Shown in pieces: positions 47,809 to 57,315 of a stretch of DNA of 64,000 nucleotides. Made by a program: the position numbers and the translations under genes. The stretch is taken from the NCBI RefSeq assembly GCF_902459705.1, contig NZ_CABPRU010000003.1, positions 124,001 through 188,000 on the forward strand, in the 5' to 3' direction. The stretch is from Pandoraea terrigena (GTDB taxonomy: Bacteria > Pseudomonadota > Gammaproteobacteria > Burkholderiales > Burkholderiaceae). Position 1 is the stretch's first letter, and each line of letters starts with the position of its first letter. The notes below the pieces were generated by a model. It saw only the letters and a program-made list of their open reading frames with translations, had not been told where the DNA came from and made no database searches.

Positions 47809-49218
47809 TCAGACGAGACGCCGCACGTCCACGAAATGGCCTTCGATGGCCGCCGCGGCCGCCATCGCCGGGCTCACGAGGTGCGTACGCCCGCCCGCGC
47901 CCTGACGGCCTTCGAAGTTGCGATTCGAGGTCGACGCGCAACGCTCGCCGGGCTCCAGACGGTCGGCGTTCATCGCCAGGCACATCGAGCAACCCGGCTC
48001 GCGCCATTCGAAGCCAGCGGCCTTGAAGACCTGGTCCAGCCCTTCCTGTTCGGCCTGGTGCTTCACCAGACCCGAGCCCGGCACGACCATCGCCAGACGC
48101 ACGTTGGGCGCCACGCGACGACCGAGCTTCTTGACGACATAGGCCGCCGCGCGAATATCTTCGATACGCGAGTTGGTGCACGAACCGATGAAGACCTTGT
48201 CGACGTTGATGCTGGCCATCGGGGTGTCCGGTGTCAGCGCCATATACTCGAGCGCCCGCTCCATCGCACTGCGCTTGACCGGATCCCTTTCCTTCTCGGG
48301 ATCGGGCACGCGGTCCTCGATGCTCACGACCATCTCCGGCGACGTCCCCCAGCTCACTTGGGGGCGCAGCGTGTTCGCATCGATCTCGACCACGTGGTCG
48401 AACGCGGCGCCTGGATCCGTGTGGAACGTGCGCCAGTAGGCTTCGGCCTGCTGGAATTCCACGCCCGTGGGGGCGAACGGACGGCCCTTCACGTACTGGA
48501 TCGTCGTGTCGTCCACGGCGACCAGGCCAGCACGTGCGCCGGCCTCGATGGCCATGTTGCACACGGTCATCCGGCCTTCCATCGTGAGCGAGCGGATGGC
48601 CGAACCGGCGAATTCGATTGTGCAGCCCGTGCCACCCGCCGTGCCGATCTTGCCGATGACGGCCAGCACGATGTCCTTGGCGGAGCAACCGCGCGGCAGC
48701 GTACCCTCGACCTTCACGAGCATGTTCTTGCTCTTCTTCATGAGCAGCGTCTGCGTGGCGAGCGCGTGCTCGACCTCGGACGTGCCGATGCCGAAGGCCA
48801 GCGCGCCGAACGCGCCGTGCGTGGACGTATGCGAGTCGCCGCAGACCACCGTCATGCCGGGCAGCGTGGCGCCCTGCTCCGGGCCGATCACGTGCACGAT
48901 GCCCTGACGCAGGTCGTTCATCTTGAATTGCGTGATGCCGAAGCTGTCGCAGTTCGCATCGAGCGTGTCGACCTGCAGACGCGAAATCGGATCGACGATG
49001 CCTTCCGAACGGTCGGTGGTCGGCACGTTGTGGTCCGACACCGCAAGGTTGGCAGACAGTCGCCAGACCGGCCGCTGCGCGAGTTTTAGCCCCTCAAACG
49101 CCTGCGGACTGGTCACCTCGTGCAACAGATGACGGTCGATGTAGAGCACCGTGGTGCCATCGTCCTCGGTATGCACGACATGTGCATCCCACAATTTGTC
49201 ATACAGCGTCTTGGCCAT
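47809..49218 (-). CDS. leuC: 3-Isopropylmalate dehydratase large subunit
   Basis: Fe-S aconitase-family enzyme of leucine synthesis, forms a heterodimer with LeuD. 469 aa. The [4Fe-4S] cysteines are in [19 protein letters not shown] and [11 protein letters not shown]. The start [16 protein letters not shown] is conserved. First gene of the operon, preceded by a 281-base leader rich in inverted repeats. Confidence 0.97.
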   Translation of the reverse strand: MAKTLYDKLWDAHVVHTEDDGTTVLYIDRHLLHEVTSPQAFEGLKLAQRPVWRLSANLAVSDHNVPTTDRSEGIVDPISRLQVDTLDANCDSFGITQFKMNDLRQGIVHVIGPEQGATLPGMTVVCGDSHTSTHGAFGALAFGIGTSEVEHALATQTLLMKKSKNMLVKVEGTLPRGCSAKDIVLAVIGKIGTAGGTGCTIEFAGSAIRSLTMEGRMTVCNMAIEAGARAGLVAVDDTTIQYVKGRPFAPTGVEFQQAEAYWRTFHTDPGAAFDHVVEIDANTLRPQVSWGTSPEMVVSIEDRVPDPEKERDPVKRSAMERALEYMALTPDTPMASINVDKVFIGSCTNSRIEDIRAAAYVVKKLGRRVAPNVRLAMVVPGSGLVKHQAEQEGLDQVFKAAGFEWREPGCSMCLAMNADRLEPGERCASTSNRNFEGRQGAGGRTHLVSPAMAAAAAIEGHFVDVRRLV

Positions 49219-49499
49219 GATAAAAACGCGGGGCTAGATATCGTTGTAGGAACAGACTTCGTTCCGTGAACTTTTGATTATGCCATAGCGCTTTCGCGCC
49301 GGCGGAATACGAAATCCCCGGAAAACCGGGCGGTAAACGCACGATCAACCGGGGATTTGTGCGAATCACGGCAGCTTGTGCCGTGGATTCGAATATAGCG
49401 CAACGAGGGCTCGTTGCGGCACCGCATCGCCTTGCCGTTTCGGCAAGGTTGCGGTGCCGGCACGGCAAGCAGGGGCCGTGCCGAACGCCTCCGACAGGC
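49219..49499 (-). promoter_or_regulatory. leuC leader with three inverted repeats and a -10 candidate
   Basis: The region between gltA and leuC contains: (a) the strongly nested stem 49418-49458 (outer GGCACCGCA/TGCGGTGCC, inner CCTTGCCG/CGGCAAGG, loop TTT), (b) the perfect palindrome GCAACGAG-gg-CTCGTTGC (49400-49417), (c) the long-loop inverted repeat AAATCCCCGG/CCGGGGATTT (49312-49358). A candidate extended -10 TGGCATAAT lies at 49285-49277. On the minus strand no long T-run follows (a) or (b), so they are unlikely to be simple intrinsic terminators of gltA. A GTAAAC site (GTWWAC) lies in the loop of (c) at 49333. Confidence 0.55.
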
Positions 49500-50801
49500 T
49501 TAGCGCTTGTCGATCGTCGCGACGTCGCGCGGCGTGTGGCCGATGAACAACTGACGCGGACGGCCAATCTTCTGGTCCGTCTCGCCGATCATTTCGTTCC
49601 ACTGCGCGATCCAGCCCACGGTACGAGCCAGCGCGAAGATGCAGGTGAACATCGACGTCGGGATGCCCAGCGCACGCTGGACGATACCCGAGTAGAAATC
49701 GACGTTCGGGTACAGCTTGCGCGACACGAAGTATTCGTCTTCCAGCGCGATCTTCTCGAGCTGCATGGCCAGCTTGAACAGCGGGTCGTCGTGCAGGCCA
49801 AGCTCGTTGAGCACTTCGTAGCACGTCTCGCGCATCAGCTTGGCACGCGGATCGTAGTTCTTGTACACGCGGTGACCGAAGCCCATGAGCTTCACGCCCG
49901 AGTTCTTGTCCTTCACCTGCCTGATGAATTCGGGGATATTGTCCGGCGAACCGATCTGCTCGAGCATGGTCAGCGCGGCTTCGTTCGCACCACCGTGCGC
50001 CGGGCCCCACAGACACGCGATACCGGCAGCGATACAGGCGAACGGGTTGGCACCCGACGAACCGGCCAGACGCACGGTCGAGGTCGAGGCGTTCTGCTCG
50101 TGATCGGCGTGCAGGATCAGGATACGGTCAAGCGCGCGCACCAGCACGTCGTTGACCTTATAGTCTTCGCACGGGTTGGCGAACATCATGCGCATGAAGT
50201 TCGCGCTGTACGACAGGTCGTTGCGCGGATACACGAACGGCTGGCCGATGCTGTACTTGTACGCCATCGCGACGAGCGTCGGCAGCTTGGCGATCAGGCG
50301 GATGGCCGAGACTTCGCGGTGCGTCGGATCGTTGATGTCCAGCGAGTCGTGGTAGAACGCCGACAGAGCACCGACCGAACCGGTCAGCACGGCCATCGGG
50401 TGCGCGTCACGACGGAAACCGCGGAAGAAGAAGTTCATCTGCTCGTGCACCATCGTGTGACGGGTCACGGTCTTGACGAATTCGTCCTTCTGCTGTGCGT
50501 TCGGCAGTTCGCCCTTGAGCAACAGGTAGGAACTCTCGAGGAAGTCGCAGTGGGTGGCCAACTGCTCGATCGGGTAGCCGCGATACAGCAGCTCGCCCTT
50601 GTCGCCATCGATGTAGGTGATGGCGGAATTGCACGACGCCGTCGACATGAAGCCCGGGTCATACGTGAACTTGCCGGTCTGGCCGTACAGCTTGCGGATG
50701 TCGATTACATCCGGGCCCATCGTTCCCTGGTAGATCGGCAGTTCGACGCTGGGCGAACCGTCAGAGAAAGATAGGGTGGCTTTAACATCAGACGGAGTCA
50801 T
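49500..50801 (-). CDS. gltA: Citrate synthase
   Basis: Condenses acetyl-CoA with oxaloacetate, the entry to the TCA cycle. 433 aa hexameric type II citrate synthase. The active-site His are in [14 protein letters not shown] and [19 protein letters not shown] at 50801 with GGAAG seven bases upstream. Follows sdhE by 29 bases. It ends 281 bases before leuC, with the leuC leader between. Confidence 0.97.
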   Translation of the reverse strand: MTPSDVKATLSFSDGSPSVELPIYQGTMGPDVIDIRKLYGQTGKFTYDPGFMSTASCNSAITYIDGDKGELLYRGYPIEQLATHCDFLESSYLLLKGELPNAQQKDEFVKTVTRHTMVHEQMNFFFRGFRRDAHPMAVLTGSVGALSAFYHDSLDINDPTHREVSAIRLIAKLPTLVAMAYKYSIGQPFVYPRNDLSYSANFMRMMFANPCEDYKVNDVLVRALDRILILHADHEQNASTSTVRLAGSSGANPFACIAAGIACLWGPAHGGANEAALTMLEQIGSPDNIPEFIRQVKDKNSGVKLMGFGHRVYKNYDPRAKLMRETCYEVLNELGLHDDPLFKLAMQLEKIALEDEYFVSRKLYPNVDFYSGIVQRALGIPTSMFTCIFALARTVGWIAQWNEMIGETDQKIGRPRQLFIGHTPRDVATIDKR

Positions 50802-50830
50802 ATCGCTTCCTCAAAAAAAATCTTAAACCC

Positions 50831-51109
50831 CTACACGGCACGCAAGAGCGCCAGCAGGCGCTGCACGTCCGGCCCGTCCAGATCCGCGTCGGGCTCTTTG
50901 CGCGCTAGCAGCAGATCCATCAAATCGTTGTCGCTCAAATCGAGCAACCGGGTGAGCGCGCCCACATCCTCGTCGGTCATCGAGGCTTCGTACTTCGCGA
51001 AGAAGCGTTCGAGAATGAGGTCGTTTTCCAGCAAACCGCGGCGTGCCCGCCAACGCAGGCGGGCACGTTTGACCGGATCGGACTGGTGATTGGTATCCGG
51101 CATGATCAC
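50831..51109 (-). CDS. sdhE: Succinate dehydrogenase FAD assembly factor
   Basis: 92-aa chaperone that promotes covalent flavinylation of SdhA. The RGxxE motif, which is essential in the SdhE family, is present as RRGLLENDLILERFF near residue 24. A second ATG two codons in (51103) is an alternative start. Sits between sdhB and gltA, as in many proteobacteria. Confidence 0.93.
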   Translation of the reverse strand: MIMPDTNHQSDPVKRARLRWRARRGLLENDLILERFFAKYEASMTDEDVGALTRLLDLSDNDLMDLLLARKEPDADLDGPDVQRLLALLRAV

Positions 51110-51113
51110 TAGG

Positions 51114-51815
51114 TCAGACGGCGCGACGCACCATCAGCTCCTTGATCTTGCCGATGGCCTTCGTCGGGTTCAGACCCTTCGGGCACACATCCACACAGTT
51201 CATGATCGTGTGGCAGCGGAACAGGCGGTACGGATCTTCCAAGTTGTCCAGGCGCTCGCCGGTTGCCATGTCGCGGCTGTCCGCGATGAAGCGGTAAGCC
51301 TGCAGCAGACCTGCCGGGCCGACAAACTTGTCCGGATTCCACCAGAAGCTCGGGCATGACGTGGAGCACGACGCGCACAGAATGCATTCGTACAGGCCAT
51401 CCAGCTCATCGCGCTGCTCGGGCGACTGCAGACGCTCCTTCTCCGGTGCCGGCTCGGCGTTGATCAGGTACGGCTTGATCGAGTGGTACTGGTTGAAGAA
51501 GTGTGTCATGTCGACGATCAGATCGCGAATGACGGGCAGCCCCGGCAGCGGCTTCAGAACGATCTTGTTCGGCAGGTCGTTCATGTTGGTCAGGCAGGCC
51601 AGACCGTTCTTGCCGTTGATGTTCATCGCGTCCGAGCCGCACACGCCCTCGCGGCACGAGCGACGGAACGCGATGCCTTCGTCGAGCTTCTTGAGCTTGA
51701 CCAGAGCGTCGAGCAGCATGCGCTCATGTCCGTCGAGTTCGACCTCGTAGGTCTGCATGTACGGCGCGGCGTCCTTGTCCGGATCGTAGCGATAGACTTC
51801 AAAAATACGTTTCAT
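51114..51815 (-). CDS. sdhB: Succinate dehydrogenase iron-sulfur subunit
   Basis: Carries electrons from SdhA to quinone through three Fe-S centres in complex II. 233 aa. The 2Fe-2S cysteines are in CREGVCGSDAMNINGKNGLAC; the 4Fe-4S cluster CILCASCSTSCP and the 3Fe-4S cluster CHTIMNCVDVCPKGLNP follow. It lies on the inside of the inner membrane, between sdhA and sdhE. Confidence 0.97.
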   Translation of the reverse strand: MKRIFEVYRYDPDKDAAPYMQTYEVELDGHERMLLDALVKLKKLDEGIAFRRSCREGVCGSDAMNINGKNGLACLTNMNDLPNKIVLKPLPGLPVIRDLIVDMTHFFNQYHSIKPYLINAEPAPEKERLQSPEQRDELDGLYECILCASCSTSCPSFWWNPDKFVGPAGLLQAYRFIADSRDMATGERLDNLEDPYRLFRCHTIMNCVDVCPKGLNPTKAIGKIKELMVRRAV

Positions 51816-51830
51816 GATCTTGCGAATCCC

Positions 51831-53606
51831 TTAGAACGTCCGCGCCTTCGGCGGAACCGAGTCGACGGTCAGCGGCTTCAGCTGCACCGGCTTGTAATCC
51901 AGACGGTTGCCTTCGCTGAAGAACAGCGAGTGGCGCATCCAGTTGGCGTCGTCGCGCTCCGGATAATCGCTGTGCGCGTGCGCGCCGCGGCTTTCCTTGC
52001 GGGCTTCGGCTGCGATCATGGTGGCCTTGGCCACTTCGATCAGGTTGTCGACTTCCAGCGCTTCCATGCGCGCCGTGTTGAACACCTTCGACTTGTCCTT
52101 CAGGTGAACGTGCGACACGCGCTCGGCCACTTGCTTGATCTCGTCCACGCCTTCCTTGAGCAGGTCCGACGTACGGAACACGCCAGCGTGCTTCTGCATC
52201 GTTGCGCGGATGTCGTTGGCGATGTCCTGTGCGTACTCGCCCGAACTGGAACCGTCCAGACGGCCCAGACGCGCCATGGCGTTATCACCGGCATCGGCAG
52301 GCAGCGGCTTGTGGTCGCCGTGGTGCTTCACGAAGTCGACGATGTGGTTACCGGCCGCGCGGCCAAACACCACGAGGTCGAGCAGCGAGTTCGTACCCAG
52401 ACGGTTGGCACCATGGACCGACACGCAGGAGCACTCGCCTACGGCGTAGAAACCGTTGACCGGCGTCGATTCGCCCTGCTTCTGCACGACGACCTGGCCG
52501 TTGTAGTTCGTCGGAATACCGCCCATCTGATAGTGAATGGTCGGCACGACAGGGATCGGTTCCTTGATCGCGTCCACGTTGGCGAACTTCAGGGCGATTT
52601 CGCGAATCGACGGCAGGCGCTTCATGATCGTCTCGGCACCGATGTGCGAGAGGTCGAGCAGCACGTAGTCGCCGTTCGGGCCGCAGCCACGGCCTTCCTT
52701 GATTTCCTGGTCCATCGAACGCGACACGAAGTCACGCGGCGCCAGATCCTTCAGCGTCGGGGCATAGCGCTCCATGAAACGCTCGCCGTTCGAGTTACGC
52801 AGAATACCGCCCTCGCCGCGCACACCTTCGGTAATCAGCACGCCCGCGCCGGCCACGCCGGTCGGGTGGAATTGCCAGAATTCCATGTCTTCGAGCGGAA
52901 TGCCCGCACGCGCGGCCATGCCAAGCCCGTCACCGGTGTTGATGAACGCGTTGGTCGAAGCGGCGTACACACGCCCGGCACCGCCAGTCGCGAACAGCGT
53001 GCACTTGGCTTCGAGCAGGTAGACGTCGCCGGTTTCGAGTTCGAGCGCCGACACGCCGAGCACATCGCCGTCTTCGTTGCGGATCAGGTCGAGCGCCATC
53101 CACTCCACGAAGAAGTGGGTCTTGGCGGCCACGTTCTGTTGATACAGCGTGTGCAGCAGCGCGTGTCCGGTACGGTCGGCGGCCGCGCAGGCGCGCTGGA
53201 CCGGCTTCTCGCCGTAGTTGGCCGTGTGACCGCCGAACGGACGCTGGTAGATCGTGCCGTCCGGGTTACGGTCGAACGGCATGCCGAAGTGTTCCAGTTC
53301 GTAGACGGCGTTCGGCGCCTGACGGCACATGAACTCGATCGCGTCCTGGTCGCCGAGCCAGTCGGAGCCCTTGATGGTGTCGTAGAAGTGGTAATGCCAG
53401 TTGTCTTCGCTCATGTTGCCGAGCGAAGCACCAATGCCGCCCTGAGCAGCCACGGTATGCGAACGGGTGGGGAACACCTTGGACAGCACCGCCACCGACA
53501 GACCGGCCTTGGCCAGTTGCAGCGACGCGCGCATGCCCGAACCACCTGCGCCCACGATGACCACGTCAAAGCGGCGGCGCGGCAGCGAATTTTTAATTGC
53601 AGCCAT
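51831..53606 (-). CDS. sdhA: Succinate dehydrogenase flavoprotein subunit
   Basis: Catalytic subunit that oxidises succinate to fumarate with covalent FAD. 591 aa. The FAD-binding GAGGSGMRASLQL is near the N-terminus, HTVAAQGGIGASLGN holds the FAD-linked His, and HPTGVAGAGVLITEGVRGEGG and the C-terminal active-site region follow. TTCGGTGCC-type overlaps are absent; 14 bases separate it from sdhB. Confidence 0.98.
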   Translation of the reverse strand: MAAIKNSLPRRRFDVVIVGAGGSGMRASLQLAKAGLSVAVLSKVFPTRSHTVAAQGGIGASLGNMSEDNWHYHFYDTIKGSDWLGDQDAIEFMCRQAPNAVYELEHFGMPFDRNPDGTIYQRPFGGHTANYGEKPVQRACAAADRTGHALLHTLYQQNVAAKTHFFVEWMALDLIRNEDGDVLGVSALELETGDVYLLEAKCTLFATGGAGRVYAASTNAFINTGDGLGMAARAGIPLEDMEFWQFHPTGVAGAGVLITEGVRGEGGILRNSNGERFMERYAPTLKDLAPRDFVSRSMDQEIKEGRGCGPNGDYVLLDLSHIGAETIMKRLPSIREIALKFANVDAIKEPIPVVPTIHYQMGGIPTNYNGQVVVQKQGESTPVNGFYAVGECSCVSVHGANRLGTNSLLDLVVFGRAAGNHIVDFVKHHGDHKPLPADAGDNAMARLGRLDGSSSGEYAQDIANDIRATMQKHAGVFRTSDLLKEGVDEIKQVAERVSHVHLKDKSKVFNTARMEALEVDNLIEVAKATMIAAEARKESRGAHAHSDYPERDDANWMRHSLFFSEGNRLDYKPVQLKPLTVDSVPPKARTF

Positions 53607-53609
53607 TCT

Positions 53610-53975
53610 TTACACTCTCCACAGAATCTGCGCGGCATAGCCGGCACAAGCCAGCAGCCAGACGATCGTCAGCGCGTACAGCGCCAGTCGCACACCGACC
53701 GGCTTGACGTAGTCCATCCAGATATCGCGCACACCGACCCACGCGTGATAGAACACCGCGAGCAGCGTGACGAACGTGGCGAGCTTCATCCACTGATGCG
53801 AGAAGATGCTTGCCCAACCTTCGTAGGAGAAATCCTTGGCGGCGAAGAACCACACCAGCAGGATCACGGTGTACACGGCCATGATGACCGCGGTCATGCG
53901 CTGCGCCATCCAGTCGCGCAAGCCATAGTGGGCGCCGACGACCAGGCGCTTCGAACCGATATTGTTCTGTGCCAT
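53610..53975 (-). CDS. sdhD: Succinate dehydrogenase membrane anchor subunit
   Basis: 121-aa membrane subunit with three helices that together with SdhC binds haem b and ubiquinone. Helices are MTAVIMAVYTVILLVWFFA, IFSHQWMKLATFVTLLAVFYHAW and LALYALTIVWLLACAGYAAQ. HAWVGVRDIWMDYVK contains the expected quinone/haem-site His. Three bases separate it from sdhA. Confidence 0.93.
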   Translation of the reverse strand: MAQNNIGSKRLVVGAHYGLRDWMAQRMTAVIMAVYTVILLVWFFAAKDFSYEGWASIFSHQWMKLATFVTLLAVFYHAWVGVRDIWMDYVKPVGVRLALYALTIVWLLACAGYAAQILWRV

Positions 53976-53976
53976 C

Positions 53977-54390
53977 TTAGAACGCTCCGAACAGCTTGAG
54001 GGCGACGGCCAGCGTCAACAGCAGCGACACGGCCAGGACGACCACCGCCGAATTCTTGCCAGCTTCCTTGCTCACGGCGTCATGATTGAAGTCCATGCGC
54101 AGATGGCGCACGCCAGCGCAGAAGTGCTGCAGGAAGCCCCACGACAAAGCCAGGATGACGAGTTTGACAAACCAGTGGGAGGCGATGCTTCGCAGAACGT
54201 CGAAGCTGAGTTCCGACGTGAGGCTCTGTTCGAACAAGTAAAGCGCGAACGGCAACAGAAGGAACAAGATCACACCGCTAATACGGTGCAGGATGGACAC
54301 GATACCAGCCGGCGGGAGACGGTACGAGACAATCTGTCCGATACCGATATTCCTGTAGACTGGCCGCTCTTTTTTTACCACTTCAGCCAT
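53977..54390 (-). CDS. sdhC: Succinate dehydrogenase cytochrome b556 subunit
   Basis: 137-aa membrane subunit of complex II with three helices. RPVYRNIGIGQIVSYRLPPAGIVSILHRISGVILFLLLPFALYLFEQ begins the family; the haem ligand His lies in the FLQHFCAGVRHLRMDF motif. I used the ATG at 54390, since GGGG lies in the right place before it; a start at 54402 is in frame. One base separates it from sdhD. It is the first gene of sdhCDABE. Confidence 0.93.
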   Translation of the reverse strand: MAEVVKKERPVYRNIGIGQIVSYRLPPAGIVSILHRISGVILFLLLPFALYLFEQSLTSELSFDVLRSIASHWFVKLVILALSWGFLQHFCAGVRHLRMDFNHDAVSKEAGKNSAVVVLAVSLLLTLAVALKLFGAF

Positions 54391-54577
54391 GCTAGACCCC
54401 ATGTAGTTACATCAGCCCCAGATTTTAGCGCCGATTCTAGTGCGTTGCACCATACCGGTTCTAATGCTCCGGAAATTCCTGCTGGCAGCGCGCCCTCCGC
54501 CACCCCTCATACCGGCACTCTTTCAGGCACGTGCCGGCCACGACGCCGGCTCGCCCCCTGGGAAGTCACCCACCCTC

Positions 54578-55420
54578 TCAACTCAATTCGTTCTGGTAAT
54601 GATGTTCCGTCGTCACGTACCAGCCGCGGCGCACTTCCACCGGCTTGTCGCCATAGGTGTAGGAAACGCGCTCGACGCTCAGCAGCGGAAACCCCTTCGG
54701 CACCTTGAGCAGTTCCGCGGTCATGTCGTCCGCGGCCACCGCGCGGACTTTTTCCACAGCGCGAATCATGCGCGTGCCGAATTCGTCTTCGAAGAGGCCA
54801 TACATCGGCCCCGTGTATTCATTGAGCCTCTCGGCCGTCAGCCCGCGGAACAGGGCGCCCGGCAACCAAATTTCGTCGAGCACCGTCGGACGGTCCGAGA
54901 AATCCAGCATGCGGCGGATCAGAATGACGCCATCGCCCGCGCGCAGGTCAAGCTGGCGCGCAATTTCCGCCGGTGCGCGCATACGGCGACACTCGATCAG
55001 TCGACTGGGCGGGTGATGGGGTTCGCCCGAGTCGGGCGCAAGACGCAGGAACCGGAACTGCACCCGGTCCTCATGATGGGTCGCGACGAACGTGCCGCGC
55101 CCCTGGCGGCGCACGAGCAGGTTCTCGGCGGCCAGCTCGTCGATGGCTTTGCGCACCGTTCCCTGGCTGACCTTGTAGCGGGCTGCCAGATCGACTTCAC
55201 TGGGAATGATTTCGCCGGGCTTCCATTCGCCGGCTTGCAGACCCTGGGTAATGAGCCCCTTGATCTGCTGGTAGAGCGGGCTGAAGGTCGGCGACGCCCC
55301 CACAGCTGCCGCACCCTGCGTGGCCTGGGGGGCCGGTACGGCATCGCGCGCGCTGTCCGGTCGCTGCGGAGCATCGACAGTCGGCGTAGGGTTGGATGTG
55401 TCGCGAACATTCGCATTCAT
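54578..55420 (-). CDS. GntR/HutC family transcriptional regulator
   Basis: 280-aa regulator. The first 40 residues are a Pro/Ala-rich low-complexity extension; a winged helix-turn-helix follows (FSPLYQQIKGLITQGLQAGEWKPGEIIPSEVDLAARYKVSQGTVRKAIDELAAENLLVRRQGRGTFVA region, about 46-115, seen in separate motifs), then a UTRA sensor domain (about 130-270) of the HutC subfamily. The ATG at 55420 is preferred since it begins MNANVRDT. It lies between sdhC and mdh, divergent from mdh. A 20-bp perfect palindrome lies between its start and the mdh promoter, which makes autoregulation and control of mdh likely. The effector is unknown. Confidence 0.88.
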   Translation of the reverse strand: MNANVRDTSNPTPTVDAPQRPDSARDAVPAPQATQGAAAVGASPTFSPLYQQIKGLITQGLQAGEWKPGEIIPSEVDLAARYKVSQGTVRKAIDELAAENLLVRRQGRGTFVATHHEDRVQFRFLRLAPDSGEPHHPPSRLIECRRMRAPAEIARQLDLRAGDGVILIRRMLDFSDRPTVLDEIWLPGALFRGLTAERLNEYTGPMYGLFEDEFGTRMIRAVEKVRAVAADDMTAELLKVPKGFPLLSVERVSYTYGDKPVEVRRGWYVTTEHHYQNELS

Positions 55421-55476
55421 GGCGGCGATTTGACCACAAATCAAGGCCTTCGTCTATCGAATAACAGCAATAATCC

Positions 55477-55496
55477 TATGTCTTATATAAGACATA
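55477..55496. promoter_or_regulatory. 20-bp perfect palindrome, likely operator of the GntR regulator
   Basis: TATGTCTTAT followed by its complement ATAAGACATA, twenty bases with no mismatch. It sits eight bases before the -35 box of the mdh promoter and 57 bases before the gntR ATG. The half-site TCTTAT recurs in the smaller palindrome TCTTATAAGA at 55573-55582, downstream of the mdh transcription start. Confidence 0.7.
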
Positions 55497-55504
55497 AGAT
55501 AGAG

Positions 55505-55533
55505 TTGACATTCGGTGTGGCGACTCCTACACT
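55505..55533 (+). promoter_or_regulatory. Sigma-70 promoter of mdh
   Basis: TTGACA (55505-55510), a 17-base spacer and TACACT (55528-55533). Consensus -35 and good -10. The start near 55540 gives a leader of about 220 bases to mdh. Flanked by operator-like palindromes. Confidence 0.8.
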
Positions 55534-55572
55534 GGCGCGGGCTAACAGGGGCCTGCAGCCGCGGCACGGCTA

Positions 55573-55582
55573 TCTTATAAGA
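55573..55582. promoter_or_regulatory. Second operator-like palindrome downstream of the mdh start site
   Basis: TCTTATAAGA, a perfect 10-bp palindrome that shares the TCTTAT/ATAAGA half-site with the main palindrome. At about +33 of the mdh transcript it could act as a roadblock or auxiliary operator. Confidence 0.5.
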
Positions 55583-55760
55583 GAGTCCGGCGCTTCGCAC
55601 TCATTGACAGCAGTTCACCCCGCAGCCCGCAAGCTTCCGTAGGTCAAGGAATTTTAGGAGCTTCGTGTGACGCGGCGCTGTCAGCCTGGCAAAAAAGCCA
55701 CCCGGACGGCGAGCTTACCCCGAGCTTCGCAGGAATTTGTACACGTCTGGAGAGATTCTC

Positions 55761-56744
55761 ATGGCAAAACCCGCAATGCGTGTCGCCGTCACCGGCGCCG
55801 CTGGCCAAATCGGCTACTCCCTGCTGTTCCGCATCGCCAACGGCGACATGCTCGGCAAGGACCAGCCCGTCATCCTGCAACTGCTCGACCTCCCGCAAGC
55901 TCAAGCCGCCGTCAAGGGCGTTGTGATGGAGCTGGAAGACTGCGCGTTCCCGCTGCTCGCCGGCGTGGTCATCACCGACGACCCGAAGGTCGCTTTCAAG
56001 GATGCCGACGTCGCCCTGCTGGTTGGCGCCCGTCCGCGCTCGAAAGGCATGGAGCGCAAGGATCTGCTCGAAGCCAACGGCGCGATCTTCACGGTGCAGG
56101 GCAAGGCCCTGGACGACGTCGCCAAGCGTGACGTCAAGGTGCTGGTCGTCGGCAACCCGGCCAACACCAACGCCTATATCGCCATGAAGTCGGCACCGAA
56201 CCTGCCGAAGGAAAACTTCACCGCGATGCTGCGCCTGGATCACAACCGCGCCCTGTCGCAACTCGCCGCCAAGACCGGCAAGCCGGTCGCCAGCATCGAA
56301 AAGCTGGCCGTGTGGGGCAACCACTCGCCGACCATGTACGCCGACTACCGCTTCGCCACGATCGACGGCCAGGGCGTGAAGGCGATGATCAACGACGACG
56401 TGTGGAACAACGACGTGTTCCTGCCGACCGTCGGCAAGCGCGGCGCCGCCATCATCGAAGCCCGTGGCCTGTCGTCGGCCGCTTCGGCCGCCAACGCCGC
56501 CATCGACCACATCCATGACTGGGTGCTGGGCTCGAATGGCAAGTGGGTCACGATGGGTATCCCGTCGGACGGCTCGTACGGCATTCCGCAAGACGTGATC
56601 TACGGCGTGCCGGTGATCTGCGAAAATGGCAAGTACAAGCGCGTGGAAGGCCTCGAGATCGATGCTTACTCGCGCGAAAAGATGAACTTCACGCTCAACG
56701 AACTCGAAGAAGAGCGCGCTGGCGTGGCACATCTGCTGGGCTAA
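55761..56744 (+). CDS. mdh: Malate dehydrogenase
   Basis: NAD-dependent malate/oxaloacetate interconversion in the TCA cycle. 327 aa, lactate/malate dehydrogenase superfamily of the cytosolic-like type. The dinucleotide motif [18 protein letters not shown] is at the N-terminus; the active-site His is in [16 protein letters not shown] at 55761 with GGAGAG seven bases before it. It is separated from gntR by its own promoter and lies 571 bases before the next gene. Confidence 0.96.
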   Translation: MAKPAMRVAVTGAAGQIGYSLLFRIANGDMLGKDQPVILQLLDLPQAQAAVKGVVMELEDCAFPLLAGVVITDDPKVAFKDADVALLVGARPRSKGMERKDLLEANGAIFTVQGKALDDVAKRDVKVLVVGNPANTNAYIAMKSAPNLPKENFTAMLRLDHNRALSQLAAKTGKPVASIEKLAVWGNHSPTMYADYRFATIDGQGVKAMINDDVWNNDVFLPTVGKRGAAIIEARGLSSAASAANAAIDHIHDWVLGSNGKWVTMGIPSDGSYGIPQDVIYGVPVICENGKYKRVEGLEIDAYSREKMNFTLNELEEERAGVAHLLG

Positions 56745-57315
56745 CCCCCAGGGAACCGGCCCCATGCGACGCCACAAGCGTCGTCGGGGGCCGAAACTGC
56801 GCCGGCGGCTTACCCCCAGTGCCGGCGCAACTCCCGTCATCGAGGGAAAAGTTTCAACGTTCGCAGCCCCAGTGACGACATGTTGCGCAGAAGACCGCGC
56901 CAGCCATCGCGCTATGATCCGGCACGACGTCACGCAACACCGAGCGATTTCTTGGCCAAGCAAATGCAACGCCTGACTGCCGCAACCCGCGCGTTGTACC
57001 AGATGACCGGCGAGCGCGCAATGTCCGCAGCGACCGCGCCGCATGATGCCCTGCGTTTGCTTCGCCAAGCCTCCCGCCCGTCGCCCGTCATGTTCTCGCT
57101 CGACAACGACTTCACGCGTGAGCGCAGTCTGGCCCCGCGCCCCCTCGAATTCCGCACCGCAACACCCCACCCAGTGCCGCCGGACCGTACCGCCGGCGCC
57201 TGGGGCGCCTGGCGCGAAGGAATTGAAAAAATTTGTATGGTGACGCTGATCAACGCAGACTTCGTAAGATAATCTGCGCTTTTGTCGGCCCTTATCCATT
57301 GTTTGGAGATTCACC
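56745..57315. other. 571-base intergenic region mdh to the MliC-like gene
   Basis: I see no convincing gene. One hairpin (TGCGCCGGC/GCCGGCGCA, 56799-56829) might end mdh transcription, but has no T-run. A frame at 56880-57272 (130 codons) is open on the plus strand but has no ribosome-binding site and no recognised domain, so I do not annotate it. A promoter-like GATAAT near 57268-57273 may serve the next gene. Confidence 0.45.

Noticed and set aside
49418-49458. Strong nested hairpin taken as an intrinsic terminator of gltA
   Set aside because: No T-run follows on the minus strand. Reported only as part of the leuC leader structures.
51483-53999. 838-codon plus-strand frame opposite sdhB/sdhA/sdhD
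   Set aside because: Shadow of the sdh operon, with a composition rich in His, Arg and Val that is typical of antisense translation of this GC-rich DNA.
56880-57272. 130-codon plus-strand frame between mdh and the MliC-like gene
   Set aside because: No ribosome-binding site, no domain; the composition is ambiguous and the frame ends near the next gene's promoter-like site. Not strong enough to call.
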